A program made the translations under genes and the position numbers. The notes under the pieces are model-generated. The model was not told the DNA's origin and ran no database searches. It worked only from the letters and a program-made list of their open reading frames with translations. A DNA stretch of 64,000 bases. Origin: an uncultured Gammaproteobacteria bacterium. GTDB lineage: Bacteria; Pseudomonadota; Gammaproteobacteria; GCA-002705445; GCA-002716945. The number at the start of each line of letters is the position of its first letter. The stretch's first letter is position 1. Location: assembly GCA_902559355.1 (NCBI GenBank), contig CACEHM010000002.1, positions 1 through 64,000 on the forward strand, in the 5' to 3' direction. Shown piece after piece: positions 50,814 through 61,302 of this stretch.

Positions 50814-51982
50814 TGAATATCCACGAGTATCAAGCAAAAGAGATTTTAGCTAAGTTTGGAGTATCAATTCCAAAAGGCGGCATAGCATACAGCCCAGAGA
50901 ATGCAAAAGATAGAGCTACTGAACTAGGTGGTGATTTATGGGTAGTCAAAGCACAAATACATTCAGGGGCACGAGGTAAAGCAGGCGGTATTATTGTTTG
51001 CAAAAATGAACAAGAAGTATCAGAAGCTGCGAACAAATTACTTGGTAAAACTCTCGTTACTCATCAAACAGGTCCAGAAGGCAAGACAGTTCAGAGAGTC
51101 TACGTTGAAGAAGGAACAGACATCAAAAAAGAATTTTATCTTGGTCTCGTATTTGATAGAAGCACAGAAAGTATCATGGTTGTGGCTTCATCTGAGGGAG
51201 GAATGAGTGTAGAGGAAATTGCAGAAGAGAAACCAGAATCGCTGATTAAAACTAGAATTGAAGCAGCAGTAGGCATGCAGTCCTTTCAAGCAAGAGAAAT
51301 TGCCTTTGCTTTAGGTTTAGAAGCTAAAGCTATAAACCGTTGTGCCCAAGCTATATTAGGAGCTTATAAAGCATTCAGTACTTCAGATGCAACAATGGTA
51401 GAAATTAATCCATTAGTTTTAACAGGCGATGATCATGTTCTCGCGCTTGATTGTAAGATGTCATTTGATGATAATGCGCTTTTTAGAAACCCACAATTAT
51501 CAGAACTAAGAGATAAGTCACAAGAGGATCCAAAAGAAACATATGCCGCAGATCGCGGTTTGAATTATATCCCATTAGATGGAGATATAGGCAATATTAT
51601 TAATGGTGCTGGATTAGCAATGGCATCAATGGATATGATACAACTTGCCGGTGGTCAACCTGCAAACTTTTTAGATGTTGGCGGAGGAGCAACGCCAGAA
51701 AAATTTGTAAAAGCATTTAAATTAATTTCGGGTGACCCTAATGTAAAAGTTATACTGATTAATATTTTTGCAGGTATAAATAGATGCGATTGGGTGGCTC
51801 AAGGCATAGTTGATGCTCTTGCTCAAATACAAATTGAACAACCTCTTGTAATAAGACTTGCAGGTACAAATGTAGATGAGGGTATTAAAATTTTAAAGGA
51901 TAGTAAAATAGATTATATAGAAGCATTTACTTTAGAGGATGCTGCTAATAAAGCAGTAAAAGCTTTAAAAGAGTTAGGATAA
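50813..51982 (+). CDS. mtkA: Malate-CoA ligase beta subunit
   Basis: ATP-grasp subunit of an acyl-CoA ligase. The 389-aa protein begins [17 protein letters not shown] as in SucC/MtkA, has [14 protein letters not shown] for nucleotide binding, [19 protein letters not shown] for Mg2+ and GGGATPEKF near the CoA/phosphate site. Succinyl-CoA synthetase would look similar; the direct fusion of reading frames with mcl upstream and the matching alpha subunit downstream favour malate thiokinase. Confidence 0.87.
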   Translation: MNIHEYQAKEILAKFGVSIPKGGIAYSPENAKDRATELGGDLWVVKAQIHSGARGKAGGIIVCKNEQEVSEAANKLLGKTLVTHQTGPEGKTVQRVYVEEGTDIKKEFYLGLVFDRSTESIMVVASSEGGMSVEEIAEEKPESLIKTRIEAAVGMQSFQAREIAFALGLEAKAINRCAQAILGAYKAFSTSDATMVEINPLVLTGDDHVLALDCKMSFDDNALFRNPQLSELRDKSQEDPKETYAADRGLNYIPLDGDIGNIINGAGLAMASMDMIQLAGGQPANFLDVGGGATPEKFVKAFKLISGDPNVKVILINIFAGINRCDWVAQGIVDALAQIQIEQPLVIRLAGTNVDEGIKILKDSKIDYIEAFTLEDAANKAVKALKELG

Positions 51983-51989
51983 AAATTAC

Positions 51990-52880
51990 ATGGCAATCTT
52001 AATAACCAAAGAATCTAAAATAATTGTTCAAGGCTTTACTGGGAAAATTGGTTCATTTCATGCAGAAGAAATGATGGAATATGGCACAAATGTAGTTGGT
52101 GGGGTAACTCCTGGAAAAGGTGGCCAGAAACATTTAGATAGGCCTGTGTTTAACACTGTTAAAGAAGCTGTAGAGGAGACTGGTGCCGATGCAAGTATTC
52201 TTTTTGTCCCACCTGCATTCGCTGCGGATTCAGCTATGGAAGCAGCCGATGCTGGTATTAAAACATTAGTGGCAATTACTGATGGTATTCCAGCACACGA
52301 TATGATTAAAGTTAAAAGATACATGAGAAGGTATAAAGCTGAAGATAGAATGACTATGGTTGGCCCAAACTGTGCTGGTGTGATAAGCCCAGGTAAGTGT
52401 ATGTTAGGAATTATGCCGGGACATATATATAAAGAGGGTAATGTTGGCGTGATAGGTCGTTCAGGGACATTAGGATACGAAGCTGCACAACAAATGAAAG
52501 ATTTAGATATTGGAATTTCTACAAGTGTTGGAATAGGTGGCGATCCTATCAATGGAAGCGCATTTAAAGATCATCTTGCTAAATTTGAGAAGGACGATGA
52601 TACAAAAGTTATCCTGATGATTGGAGAAATAGGCGGACCTCAAGAAGCTGAGGCGGCTGAATATGCTCAATCTAACTGCTCAAAACCAATAATTGCATAT
52701 ATAGCTGGTCTAACAGCACCTAAAGGCAAAAGAATGGGCCATGCTGGAGCCATAGTAAGCGCAGGTGGAGAATCAGCTGCTGAGAAAGTTGAAATTCTTA
52801 AAGAAGCCGGCATAACAATAGCAAAGAATCCATCTGTAATTGGTGAAACTGTTGCGTCTGTCTTAAAAAATCTTGGCTGA
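51990..52880 (+). CDS. mtkB: Malate-CoA ligase alpha subunit
   Basis: The 296-aa subunit binds CoA (IVQGFTGKIGSFHAEEM at the N-terminus, with the GFTGKxG loop) and carries the phospho-His in MGHAGAIVSAGG (about residue 250). Other landmarks are VGPNCAGVISPGKCMLGIMPG and GRSGTLGYEA. With MtkA and Mcl it makes glyoxylate and acetyl-CoA from malate at the cost of ATP, or supports the reverse direction. Its last 8 bp overlap the tatD-family gene. Confidence 0.88.
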   Translation: MAILITKESKIIVQGFTGKIGSFHAEEMMEYGTNVVGGVTPGKGGQKHLDRPVFNTVKEAVEETGADASILFVPPAFAADSAMEAADAGIKTLVAITDGIPAHDMIKVKRYMRRYKAEDRMTMVGPNCAGVISPGKCMLGIMPGHIYKEGNVGVIGRSGTLGYEAAQQMKDLDIGISTSVGIGGDPINGSAFKDHLAKFEKDDDTKVILMIGEIGGPQEAEAAEYAQSNCSKPIIAYIAGLTAPKGKRMGHAGAIVSAGGESAAEKVEILKEAGITIAKNPSVIGETVASVLKNLG

Positions 52881-53679
52881 TACACTTTCTCCACTAATTG
52901 ATATAGGCGCAAACCTATTAGATTCAAAACTCTACAAAAATTTCGACTCTATAATTCAAAAAAGTAAAGCCAATAATCTTAAAAAAATAATTATTACCTC
53001 ATCACATATAAACGACACATATGCTGCTAGAGAGTTAATAGAAAAAGAACCTGAATTGTTATGCACAACTGTAGGATTTCACCCTCATAATGCAAAAGAT
53101 TATAATGATAATTTTTACAACGAAATGCTAAAACTGTGCAATCAAAGTTATGTTAAAGCAATTGGTGAATGTGGACTAGACTATAAAAGAAACTACTCAA
53201 ATAAAATAGATCAGATGTTTTGCTTTAAAAGACACTTAGATCTCGCTTGTGAGATAAACATGCCCATGTTTTTGCATGAACGAGAAGCTCATAAGGATTT
53301 TCTGAAATTACTTAGAGAATACATACATAAAATAGAGGATGTGGTGGTACATTGCTTCACTGGAGATAAAACAGAACTAAAAAAATATCTTGATCTTGAT
53401 TGTTACATTGGAATTACAGGATGGATAACAGATCCTAAAAGAGGTTTACATTTACATGACATCCTTAAATACATTCCATCAGATAAACTTATGATTGAAA
53501 CAGATTCACCATACTTAATGCCTTACTATGACGAGATTGAAAATAAAAAATATAATGAACCAAGTAACTTGATATATGTAATAGATGCAATATCAAATAT
53601 TTTAAAAAAAGATAAATCTCTTTTATCTAAAGAATTGTATAATAATACATGTAAATTTTTTAATTTAGATGATGAATAA
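52873..53679 (+). CDS. TatD-family metal-dependent deoxyribonuclease
   Basis: The 268-aa TIM-barrel hydrolase has [12 protein letters not shown] at the start, [46 protein letters not shown] and [11 protein letters not shown], the full TatD metal pattern. Note that the first metal motif, usually DxHxH, is DIGANL, as in TatD itself rather than YcfH. The start is TTG, overlapping the mtkB end. 3'-5' DNA exonuclease activity in repair is known for TatD; here inferred. Confidence 0.87.
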   Translation: MADTLSPLIDIGANLLDSKLYKNFDSIIQKSKANNLKKIIITSSHINDTYAARELIEKEPELLCTTVGFHPHNAKDYNDNFYNEMLKLCNQSYVKAIGECGLDYKRNYSNKIDQMFCFKRHLDLACEINMPMFLHEREAHKDFLKLLREYIHKIEDVVVHCFTGDKTELKKYLDLDCYIGITGWITDPKRGLHLHDILKYIPSDKLMIETDSPYLMPYYDEIENKKYNEPSNLIYVIDAISNILKKDKSLLSKELYNNTCKFFNLDDE

Positions 53680-54328
53680 ACTTGAATTGCCTAATGGCCA
53701 TAAAAATCTCTTATTACATAGCTGCTGCGCACCATGTTCGGGAGATATAATGTTAAGACTCAAAGAAGCTGGTATAGACTATACAATCTATTTTTATAAT
53801 CCTAATATTCATCCAAGGAAAGAGTATCTTATAAGAAAAGAAGAAAATTTAAAATTCGCAAGAAAACATAATATTCCTTTTATTGATGATGATTATGATA
53901 CACGTAATTGGTTTGATCTAGTAAAAGGAAAAGAATGGGAACCCGAAAGAGGAAAAAGATGTTCATCTTGTTTTGACATGAGATTTTATAAAACTGCACA
54001 ATATGCATCAAATAATAATTTTTCATTGATATCAAGTACCCTTGGTATTTCAAGATGGAAAGATATGAATCAGATAAATGAATCTGGATTAAAAGCTGTC
54101 TCATACTTTACAGATATTGATTATTGGACATTCAACTGGAGAAAAAACAGAGGATCTGAGGATATGATTAAGGTATCAAAAAATGAGAGATTCTACATGC
54201 AAGAGTACTGTGGTTGTATATATTCACTTAGGGATACAAACATATGGCGACACAAAAAAAACAAACCCAAAATTGAAATAGGTATTAAATACTATTCTTT
54301 CTCAGATAAAGATTCCAGTAACAGCTAA
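53669..54328 (+). CDS. queH: Epoxyqueuosine reductase QueH
   Basis: Last step of queuosine tRNA modification. The 219-aa protein has [10 protein letters not shown] (two Cys pairs, about residues 17-22), [34 protein letters not shown] and [10 protein letters not shown], plus YCGCIYS, matching the DUF208/QueH pattern of conserved cysteines. QueH does not need B12, unlike the more common gammaproteobacterial QueG. It overlaps the tatD gene by 11 bp, and its end overlaps the convergent ampE by 27 bp. Confidence 0.92.
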   Translation: MMNKLELPNGHKNLLLHSCCAPCSGDIMLRLKEAGIDYTIYFYNPNIHPRKEYLIRKEENLKFARKHNIPFIDDDYDTRNWFDLVKGKEWEPERGKRCSSCFDMRFYKTAQYASNNNFSLISSTLGISRWKDMNQINESGLKAVSYFTDIDYWTFNWRKNRGSEDMIKVSKNERFYMQEYCGCIYSLRDTNIWRHKKNKPKIEIGIKYYSFSDKDSSNS

Positions 54329-55156
54329 CAAGACAATAATACCAAGCCAAGCAATTAATGTCCTTGATAATATATTTTGTACCTGAACTATTTGGTCTGA
54401 CTCTTTTGCCGTTTCATCATAAACACTTTCACCAGTTTGATTTATAAACTCTATATTACTCAGATATTGATTATTAGATAGTTTAAGGTTATTTATTTTA
54501 TTTATAACTTGATCATAATTGCTTACTACTGAAAAAGTATAGGAAGTTAATCTTATAGGAACGTAGTCTAAGTAATAAAGATACTTCTTTAATTCTTGTT
54601 TGACCTTAGCTGTTGTTTTAAATTCGTCTGAGTATATCATGCAGTCTAATACCTTATATGCTATTGCAGCAGGCGCTCCCAATAGTATAAATAAAAATAA
54701 TATGCTAAATGTGTTTCTACTTGAGTTAAAAAAGAGGTTCTTTATAACAAGATTATTTAAATTGGTTTTTACACGTGTCTGTTTTAGGTTAGGACATATA
54801 TTAAATAACAAATTCTTATCAATATTATCTTTTTTAAATTCTAGTTTAATTTTAAGCTCTTCAATATCTTTATTATATTGATTTGTTCTCAAAGTATATG
54901 AAAGCATAATCAAAGATATTACAAAATAAAGTAATGAAGAAATATATGATGAAATTGTCAGTATTATCATGCCAATGAGTAAGACAGATGTCACAAATAT
55001 AAGGTGTATTTTATTAATTACATAATCACTTTTACCTGATAATTTTTGAAATGAATGATAAGATTTAAAAATTATTTCATTTTGTCTGAATTTCTTAATA
55101 TCATCATAGAAATATTCAAATATAAGTACGATTATTATTATTAACATAGTAGACAT
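54302..55156 (-). CDS. ampE: AmpE-like membrane protein
   Basis: The inner-membrane protein partner of AmpD, of unclear function, is related to CobD/CbiB. It has four to five membrane segments and the blocks [20 protein letters not shown] and [17 protein letters not shown] (compare E. coli AmpE), [32 protein letters not shown] in pieces. I take the start at ATG 55156 ([16 protein letters not shown]), which gives 284 residues, the length of E. coli AmpE, and a 1-bp gap to ampD; the frame is open further upstream inside ampD. Confidence 0.8.
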   Translation of the reverse strand: MSTMLIIIIVLIFEYFYDDIKKFRQNEIIFKSYHSFQKLSGKSDYVINKIHLIFVTSVLLIGMIILTISSYISSLLYFVISLIMLSYTLRTNQYNKDIEELKIKLEFKKDNIDKNLLFNICPNLKQTRVKTNLNNLVIKNLFFNSSRNTFSILFLFILLGAPAAIAYKVLDCMIYSDEFKTTAKVKQELKKYLYYLDYVPIRLTSYTFSVVSNYDQVINKINNLKLSNNQYLSNIEFINQTGESVYDETAKESDQIVQVQNILSRTLIAWLGIIVLLAVTGIFI

Positions 55157-55157
55157 A

Positions 55158-55706
55158 TTATTTAATCCTATCCAAAGAAAAATGCTCACCAGGATCATTT
55201 TTTCGATCGGGTGCTATATCACTATGTCTGAGTATATTACTATCTTGTATTGATGGATATAATTCTTTTAATTCTTGAATCACAATCTTCAGTCTATCAT
55301 ATTGATTATCTGTATAAACATCATCAACAGAACCCTCAAGCTCAATACCTATTGAGAACTCGTTAAAGTTTTCTCTTTCTTTATATCTTGATTTACCCGC
55401 ATGCCATGCCTTTTTATTAAATGGAACAAATTGAATTACCTCACCTGATCGTCTGATAAATAAGTGGGATGATACTTTCAAATCTTCTAAATCTGTGAAG
55501 CTTTCATGGGCATTAAAATTAAGTTTATTAGTAAAAAATGATATTACATAGTCATTATCATATTCTTTTTCTGGAAGGCTTATGCAATGAATTATGATGG
55601 TATCTACAATAATGTCAGGTGATCGATCATCACAATTTTCTGATTCTATATAAGTTGACTTTTTTAGAATATATTTATTCATCATTAGAGTATCATTACA
55701 GAACAT
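55158..55706 (-). CDS. ampD: 1,6-anhydro-N-acetylmuramyl-L-alanine amidase
   Basis: Cytoplasmic zinc amidase of peptidoglycan recycling. The 182-aa protein shows the first zinc His in DTIIIHCISLP, AWHAGKSRYKERENFNEFSIGIELEG and the second His and Asp ligands in LRHSDIAPDRKNDPGEHF. The ampD-ampE order is standard in gammaproteobacteria. The start may be the ATG at 55706 or the MMNK pair about 7 codons further in. Confidence 0.93.
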   Translation of the reverse strand: MFCNDTLMMNKYILKKSTYIESENCDDRSPDIIVDTIIIHCISLPEKEYDNDYVISFFTNKLNFNAHESFTDLEDLKVSSHLFIRRSGEVIQFVPFNKKAWHAGKSRYKERENFNEFSIGIELEGSVDDVYTDNQYDRLKIVIQELKELYPSIQDSNILRHSDIAPDRKNDPGEHFSLDRIK

Positions 55707-55734
55707 ATGTTATTATCAAGTTCTCTTAAATATT

Positions 55735-56787
55735 ATGACAAACTTTCTAGTTGATTCAGATAAAAAACTGCTAAATCTTGCATCTAAATTGAAGGATGTT
55801 AATGAAATTGGTCTCGATACCGAATTCATAAGAGAATCTACCTATCGCCCAATATTGGCTTTGATACAAGTATCATTACCAAATGGAGAGATTTATTTAA
55901 TAGATCCAATTTCAATCCATCGAAGAGACTTGGTCAGTAATATTATTAGCAGCTCCAACCTAACTAAAATAATTCACTCCTCAAAACAAGATATAGAAGC
56001 CTTATACAGCTATACCAACACTTATCCAGTTAATATTTTTGACACACAGATAGCTTCAAATTTTATATCTGAAAATTCCAATGTTGGTTATTCAACACTA
56101 GTTAAAAACTTATGTGAATGTGATATTAAAGAAGGTTCTTGGAGAACTAATTGGCTAGAAAGACCATTGAGTCCTAAAAAAGTAGAGTATGCAGCTGATG
56201 ATGTAAGATACTTAATTGAAATAAAAAGTTTGCTTATAAAAAGATTGAAAGCGTTAGACAGATTTTCATGGTTTGAAGAGGAGCAATTAAATGAACTTAA
56301 AAAATCTAATATTATTATTGAGCCTAATGAAGCATGGAAAAAAATAAATTACCCGCTTCACTTCTCTACTCAAGAGCTTGCATTGTTAAAAAATATTGCA
56401 TGTTGGAGAGAGGAGCTAGCAATAAAGTATGATATCCCAAAAAGATGGATTTTTAGTGATTCCTCAGCAACTAAGCTTATGTTAAAAAATGATAAAAAAA
56501 CGATGGATGTCGTAAATAATATTAAGCAACAACTTACAGATAGTGAAATGAGTAAGCTCATGAAAATTTTATCCTTGAAAAAAGTAATAAAAAATAAAAA
56601 CTTATCTCCAAAAAAAGATATTGAGAAGAAATGTAATGAATTATTAGGTTATGTATCAGATGAATTTAATATTGATTCTACTATAATAGCGACTAAAAGA
56701 GATTTAGAAATTTTCACTAACACTAATAGCGAGGCTAGATTTATGAAGGGTTGGAGATATCAAATATTCGGTAAACTGGTACAATAA
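55735..56787 (+). CDS. rnd: Ribonuclease D
   Basis: 3'-5' exoribonuclease trimming tRNA precursors. The 350-aa protein has the DEDD motifs: GLDTEFIRE (about 29-37), HSSKQDIEAL, and YAADDVRYLIEI, followed by an HRDC domain (about 205-285). It is divergent from ampD with a 28-bp gap. ilvD follows after 3 bp. Confidence 0.92.
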   Translation: MTNFLVDSDKKLLNLASKLKDVNEIGLDTEFIRESTYRPILALIQVSLPNGEIYLIDPISIHRRDLVSNIISSSNLTKIIHSSKQDIEALYSYTNTYPVNIFDTQIASNFISENSNVGYSTLVKNLCECDIKEGSWRTNWLERPLSPKKVEYAADDVRYLIEIKSLLIKRLKALDRFSWFEEEQLNELKKSNIIIEPNEAWKKINYPLHFSTQELALLKNIACWREELAIKYDIPKRWIFSDSSATKLMLKNDKKTMDVVNNIKQQLTDSEMSKLMKILSLKKVIKNKNLSPKKDIEKKCNELLGYVSDEFNIDSTIIATKRDLEIFTNTNSEARFMKGWRYQIFGKLVQ

Positions 56788-56790
56788 AAT

Positions 56791-58455
56791 ATGAGAAAAT
56801 ACTCTTCAAAACTTGTTGATGGGAAAGACAGAGCTCCGAGTAGATCAATGCTTAGAGCGGTAGGTTTTAATGATAAAGATTTTTTAAAACCACAGGTCGG
56901 TATTGCCTCTACTTGGAGCATGGTTACTCCATGTAATATGCATATAAATGATCTAGCTAAGGTTGCAACCAAAGCGATTGATTCTAATGGCGGAAAAGCT
57001 GTAAACTTTAATACAATAACAATTTCAGATGGTATCTCAATGGGTTCAGATGGGATGAGATATTCACTTGTATCTAGGGAAATTATATCAGATTCCATCG
57101 AGGCTGTTGTGGCGGGTGAAGGCCTTGATGGCTTCATAAGTTTTGGAGGCTGCGACAAAAACATGCCAGCTTGTGTCATGGCCATGCTTAGATTAAATCG
57201 ACCATCAGTATTCGTCTATGGCGGCACAATACTTCCAGGTACATATCGCAATAAAAAAATTGATATCGTTTCTGTCTTCGAAGCTGTCGGTAAAAATGCA
57301 AATGGTGATATGGATGATAAAGAACTTATGCAAATAGAAAAAAAAGCTATTCCAGGCCCAGGGTCTTGTGGGGGCATGTATACTGCAAACACTATGGCAT
57401 GTGCTATAGAAGCTATGGGCCTTTCATTAACTAATAGTTCTGCACAAACAGCAATTTCAAGATCAAAATCTACAGATACTAAGAATGCTTCCATAGCTCT
57501 TATGAGCTGTATTAAAAAAGATCTAAAACCAAGAGATATAGTTACAAAGAAATCATTAGAGAATGCAATCACGATTGTTATGGCACTTGGCGGTTCTACT
57601 AATGCTGTTTTACACCTTCTTGCTATTGCAAAAGAAGCTAAATTAAATCTATCTCTAAGAGACTTTGAAAGAATTGGTAAAAAAACACCTGTTCTTGCAG
57701 ATCTAAAACCAAGTGGGAAATATTCTATGGCAGAATTAGTAAGCATAGGAGGCGTAGCTCCACTGATGAAAACTCTAGTGAATAAAAAACTGATGCATGG
57801 AGACTGTTTAACTGTTTCTGGAAAAACTCTTGCCCAGAATCTAAAAAATATTAAACCATATCCGTCCAAACAAAAGATAATTATGCCTTTGACTTCTCCA
57901 GTTAAAAAAGATGGACATTTAATAATTTTGAGAGGAAATATTGCTCCTGACGGTGCCGTAGCAAAAATATCAGGTAAAGAGGGCACATATTTCAAAGGCA
58001 AGGCGAAAGTATTTGAGTCTGAAGAGCAGTGTTTGAAAACAATTCTGAGTGGAAAAATATCCAAAGGCACTGTAATTGTTATTAGAAATGAGGGACCAGT
58101 TGGAGGCCCTGGGATGAGAGAAATGCTATCACCTACATCAGCTATAATGGGTCAAGGGCTCGGTGATCATGTGGCGTTAATCACTGATGGGAGGTTTTCT
58201 GGTGGTAGCCATGGTTTTGTGGTCGGGCATATTGCCCCGGAAGCTGCTATAGGCGGACGATTAGCTTTAATAAAAAATGGCGACGAAATTGAGATTTGCG
58301 CTGTAAAAAAAGAGATCAATCTATTGACATCTAAAACAGAAATTTCACTAAGGCTTAAAAAGTTAAAAAATAAAAATGTTAAACATACTAATGGTGCGCT
58401 TACAAAGTATGCTCGACTTGTAAGTCAAGCTAATACAGGTGCTACTACAACTTAA
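56791..58455 (+). CDS. ilvD: Dihydroxy-acid dehydratase
   Basis: Fe-S dehydratase in isoleucine, valine and pantothenate synthesis. The 554-aa protein has cluster cysteines in [24 protein letters not shown] and [17 protein letters not shown], and the C-terminal substrate loops [15 protein letters not shown]. The length is that of the shorter [2Fe-2S]-type IlvD rather than the 616-aa E. coli enzyme. Its TAA stop shares the bases TTAA with the stop of the convergent gene. Confidence 0.96.
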   Translation: MRKYSSKLVDGKDRAPSRSMLRAVGFNDKDFLKPQVGIASTWSMVTPCNMHINDLAKVATKAIDSNGGKAVNFNTITISDGISMGSDGMRYSLVSREIISDSIEAVVAGEGLDGFISFGGCDKNMPACVMAMLRLNRPSVFVYGGTILPGTYRNKKIDIVSVFEAVGKNANGDMDDKELMQIEKKAIPGPGSCGGMYTANTMACAIEAMGLSLTNSSAQTAISRSKSTDTKNASIALMSCIKKDLKPRDIVTKKSLENAITIVMALGGSTNAVLHLLAIAKEAKLNLSLRDFERIGKKTPVLADLKPSGKYSMAELVSIGGVAPLMKTLVNKKLMHGDCLTVSGKTLAQNLKNIKPYPSKQKIIMPLTSPVKKDGHLIILRGNIAPDGAVAKISGKEGTYFKGKAKVFESEEQCLKTILSGKISKGTVIVIRNEGPVGGPGMREMLSPTSAIMGQGLGDHVALITDGRFSGGSHGFVVGHIAPEAAIGGRLALIKNGDEIEICAVKKEINLLTSKTEISLRLKKLKNKNVKHTNGALTKYARLVSQANTGATTT

Positions 58456-59054
58456 TCTAGAAGATTAAGCTCCTTAGGATAAATTCTTTTAACAATATGT
58501 AATATTTTTTCTAGCCTATCAAGTGGCTCATTAGTTGCAATTAAATCTGCTTTATCGCATATTTGTATAGGAAGACACTCTATCAACCTGAAACCTACCC
58601 AATTAGCATCATTATATTTTGATTGACTGTGAAATATATAAGCTTTGATTTCAGGATATATCTTTCTATAGAACCTAGATAAAATTTGATATTTAGCAGG
58701 TATTAGGTGGTCAATACTAGATTCAATTTCTTTTGCATGACCCATTAATAGGTTTCCCTCATTAAGTTCGCAATTACTTAACATTACTATTTTTTTCCCT
58801 TCAACAGTTATACCAAGCAATCCTCCATCTAATTGTGACCAATCAACTATTTCTACATAACATGCATAATCATGAACTGATGATATATAGTCTGCATCTT
58901 TTTTTGTTAATGCAATTACAAAACCAGAATTATTTTTCAGGGAGTTTTTTATCATATCTAAGTATCTTCTTTCAAATATTCTCAGTGGGAATTGACCACC
59001 CGGAAGTATTATGCTTTTTAGAGGGAAGATAGGAATATTTTTTAGATTATTCAT
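58452..59054 (-). CDS. Lon N-terminal (LAN) substrate-binding domain protein
   Basis: The 200-aa protein is a stand-alone Lon substrate-binding domain: it begins [29 protein letters not shown] and has later [22 protein letters not shown] (in parts). There is no AAA or protease domain. Such proteins are common in proteobacteria and of unknown function. It overlaps msrB by 8 bp and is the last gene of a minus-strand run from the Yip1-like gene. Confidence 0.85.
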   Translation of the reverse strand: MNNLKNIPIFPLKSIILPGGQFPLRIFERRYLDMIKNSLKNNSGFVIALTKKDADYISSVHDYACYVEIVDWSQLDGGLLGITVEGKKIVMLSNCELNEGNLLMGHAKEIESSIDHLIPAKYQILSRFYRKIYPEIKAYIFHSQSKYNDANWVGFRLIECLPIQICDKADLIATNEPLDRLEKILHIVKRIYPKELNLLD

Positions 59055-59415
59055 TGATAAATTTCAAAGCAGCTGAGTTTATACAGTATCTTTTGTTTGT
59101 AGGAGCTGGTCCATCATCAAAAACATGCCCTAAGTGAGCATGGCAATTACTGCATACAACTTCGGTTCTTATCATTCCATGAGATTTATCGGTTACTAAC
59201 AATACGTTTTTATTATTACTTACGTCAAAAAAACTAGGCCAGCCTGAATGTGAATCATATTTATGTTCTGATGAAAAAAGTTCAGTTCCACAACAAATAC
59301 ATTTATACCTTCCAGCTTGCTTGTTATTTAAATATTTGCCTGTAAAAGGTGGCTCTGTACCTTTGTTTTGAGTGATATTAAATTGATCACTAGTCAACTT
59401 TTTTTGAAAGCTCAT
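59047..59415 (-). CDS. msrB: Peptide-methionine (R)-S-oxide reductase
   Basis: Repairs R-methionine sulfoxide. The 122-aa protein has the zinc pairs CICCG and CSNCH, the core YDSHSGWPSFF, GHVFDDGPAPTNKRYC with the catalytic Cys in RYCINSAAL. It lies between mpl and the Lon-domain gene in an operon. Confidence 0.95.
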   Translation of the reverse strand: MSFQKKLTSDQFNITQNKGTEPPFTGKYLNNKQAGRYKCICCGTELFSSEHKYDSHSGWPSFFDVSNNKNVLLVTDKSHGMIRTEVVCSNCHAHLGHVFDDGPAPTNKRYCINSAALKFINE

Positions 59416-59426
59416 TTTTATTTGTT

Positions 59427-60746
59427 TTATTCATTTCTTATGGATCTGATTATATCTTTTGTACTTTTATTAGATAGTATTAATATAGTATCGTATTCAT
59501 TATTGTTTTGAAGATAGTGGCCTATTTGTGACTGAGATTCAATAACACTTATTTTAATGTTATTTTCTAGAAGCTTTTTTAACCTCTTAGATTTAGTTAC
59601 AATTAATACATCTCTAGATTTATTCAACGAAGACAACAACTTAGTATCATGAGTGCCTAGATTCATCGAATTAGAGTTCGGTAAAAATATCGTCAATAAT
59701 TTTTGATTTCTATGCTTACTCATTATTCCTTCTATGGATGATTTTATCGCTGTGGGATGATGTGCAAAGTCATCGTATATTTTTGTTCCATTGACTTGTC
59801 CGATATATTCCATTCTTTTTTGAACACCTCGAAATGTTTCTAAACTATTAATTTGTTTATTAATATTAATTTTTAATTGACAACCTACTGCTATCGCCGC
59901 TATAGCATTTAAGTAATTATGCTGTCCAATCATATGATCAGGCAATTTGTATCTATTATTCTTTACTGAAAGAGTATAATTTTTACCTTTAATAAGATTT
60001 AAATCTCCATTCGTTTTTTTCTCATCTATTGTTATGATTTTAGACCAGCAACCAATTTTTATAAGATTTTTTATGTTGGGATTATTTTTATTTATAATAA
60101 TTTTACCGTCAGGTGGTATAAGCCTAATTAGATTATGAAATGTTTTAATGATATCTCCAATATCTCGAAAAATATCAGCATGATCAAATTCAATATTATT
60201 AATTAATAAAATATGAGGACTATAATGCATGAATTTAGACTGCTTATCAAAAAATGCCGTATCATATTCATCAGCTTCAATCACAAAGTATTCTGATTTG
60301 GTAAGTTTAACTGAAGGAGTATCACCTACAGGATCACCACCTATTAGATAACTTGGATTTAACTTATTTTTATTCATTATATGTACAATCATAGATGTAG
60401 TCGTCGTTTTACCATGTGTGCCACTCACTGCGATGACTTTTTTATCTTTTAAAATATTTTCATAAAGCCATTTAGGTCCAGATGTAAAACTAATTTTATT
60501 TTTTAAAATGTATTCAACAACAGGATTACCTCTCGACATTACATTACCTATGATTATTAAATCCTTATTTTTTACATCTTTGATTTTATGGCCAATAATC
60601 ACATTTATATTATTTTTTTCTAAAACTGATTTTATTGGATCATAATTAGCAAGATCAGATCCTGTAACATCATGACCTTTTTGTTTTGCCAAAATAGCTA
60701 TACCTGACATGAATGTTCCAGCGATACCTAGAATATGTATTTTCAT
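59427..60746 (-). CDS. mpl: UDP-MurNAc:tripeptide ligase Mpl (murein recycling)
   Basis: ATP-dependent ligase joining recycled tripeptide to UDP-MurNAc. The 439-aa Mur-ligase fold begins MKIHILGIAGTFMSGIA, with P-loop VSGTHGKTTTTSMI, FVIEADEYDTAFFDK and the C-terminal YDDFAHHPTAIKSS. The motif AGTFMSGIA and the DEYDTAFFDK block separate Mpl from MurC. It pairs functionally with AmpD. It overlaps the upstream gene by 4 bp. Confidence 0.94.
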   Translation of the reverse strand: MKIHILGIAGTFMSGIAILAKQKGHDVTGSDLANYDPIKSVLEKNNINVIIGHKIKDVKNKDLIIIGNVMSRGNPVVEYILKNKISFTSGPKWLYENILKDKKVIAVSGTHGKTTTTSMIVHIMNKNKLNPSYLIGGDPVGDTPSVKLTKSEYFVIEADEYDTAFFDKQSKFMHYSPHILLINNIEFDHADIFRDIGDIIKTFHNLIRLIPPDGKIIINKNNPNIKNLIKIGCWSKIITIDEKKTNGDLNLIKGKNYTLSVKNNRYKLPDHMIGQHNYLNAIAAIAVGCQLKININKQINSLETFRGVQKRMEYIGQVNGTKIYDDFAHHPTAIKSSIEGIMSKHRNQKLLTIFLPNSNSMNLGTHDTKLLSSLNKSRDVLIVTKSKRLKKLLENNIKISVIESQSQIGHYLQNNNEYDTILILSNKSTKDIIRSIRNE

Positions 60747-61258
60747 ATAAAAAAGGAAAGAACGATAATAAGCATGAACCCTATTATCATGCTATAGAGA
60801 AATGATATTGATAGGCCCATGAATGTCGTACAATCAAGGGCATTCTTAAATATATAACCATAGATCAGCCATGAATAGATCGTTGCTAAAAGTATAATAA
60901 AAATTACAGAGTCAGAATTACTGCTTAAGTAGAAAATTATGCTTGTTATAAAACCAATAATTGCATGAATTCCCAGTATAGATGTAGCTGATTGAATATA
61001 GCGCACCCTGTAACCAGTGCTGGAAGTCATGTTTTCTTTAATGCTTAATATTGTTTGGATAAAAAAGAGGCTAGCTCCTATATAAATAAGTGATGTGATA
61101 ACTGCTATGCCCATATTGTAGTTAACATCATTGGGTATAAAGCTAATAAGAATATTCGCTATTATAAATAAATTTAGGAGGCTTTGACTAGAAGGTAAGT
61201 CTTGAGGCCCTTTTTTAAAAAGCATTATATCTGTGAAAGTTTTGAATAATCCATTCAT
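60743..61258 (-). CDS. Small multi-pass membrane protein (Yip1-domain-like)
   Basis: The protein of about 171 residues has roughly five membrane segments and resembles bacterial Yip1-domain proteins (start MNGLFKTFTDIMLFKKGPQ, then QSLLNLFIIANILISFIP). The best start is ATG 61258; a TTG at 61270 would add four residues. Function unknown. It heads the operon with mpl, msrB and the Lon-domain gene and is divergent from the methyltransferase gene. Confidence 0.65.
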   Translation of the reverse strand: MNGLFKTFTDIMLFKKGPQDLPSSQSLLNLFIIANILISFIPNDVNYNMGIAVITSLIYIGASLFFIQTILSIKENMTSSTGYRVRYIQSATSILGIHAIIGFITSIIFYLSSNSDSVIFIILLATIYSWLIYGYIFKNALDCTTFMGLSISFLYSMIIGFMLIIVLSFFI

Positions 61259-61302
61259 AAAGTGGTACAATTGACGTTAAATATTTATTAAAGGATAGCA
61301 TA

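Noticed and set aside
50813-52880. Succinyl-CoA synthetase (sucCD)
   Set aside because: The folds are the same, but the one-base overlap with malyl-CoA lyase and the absence of other TCA genes favour malate-CoA ligase. This remains the main alternative.
57216-58070. Long open frame (284 codons) on the minus strand
   Set aside because: It lies wholly inside ilvD, whose product is complete and conserved; the antisense frame has no ribosome site or recognisable domain.
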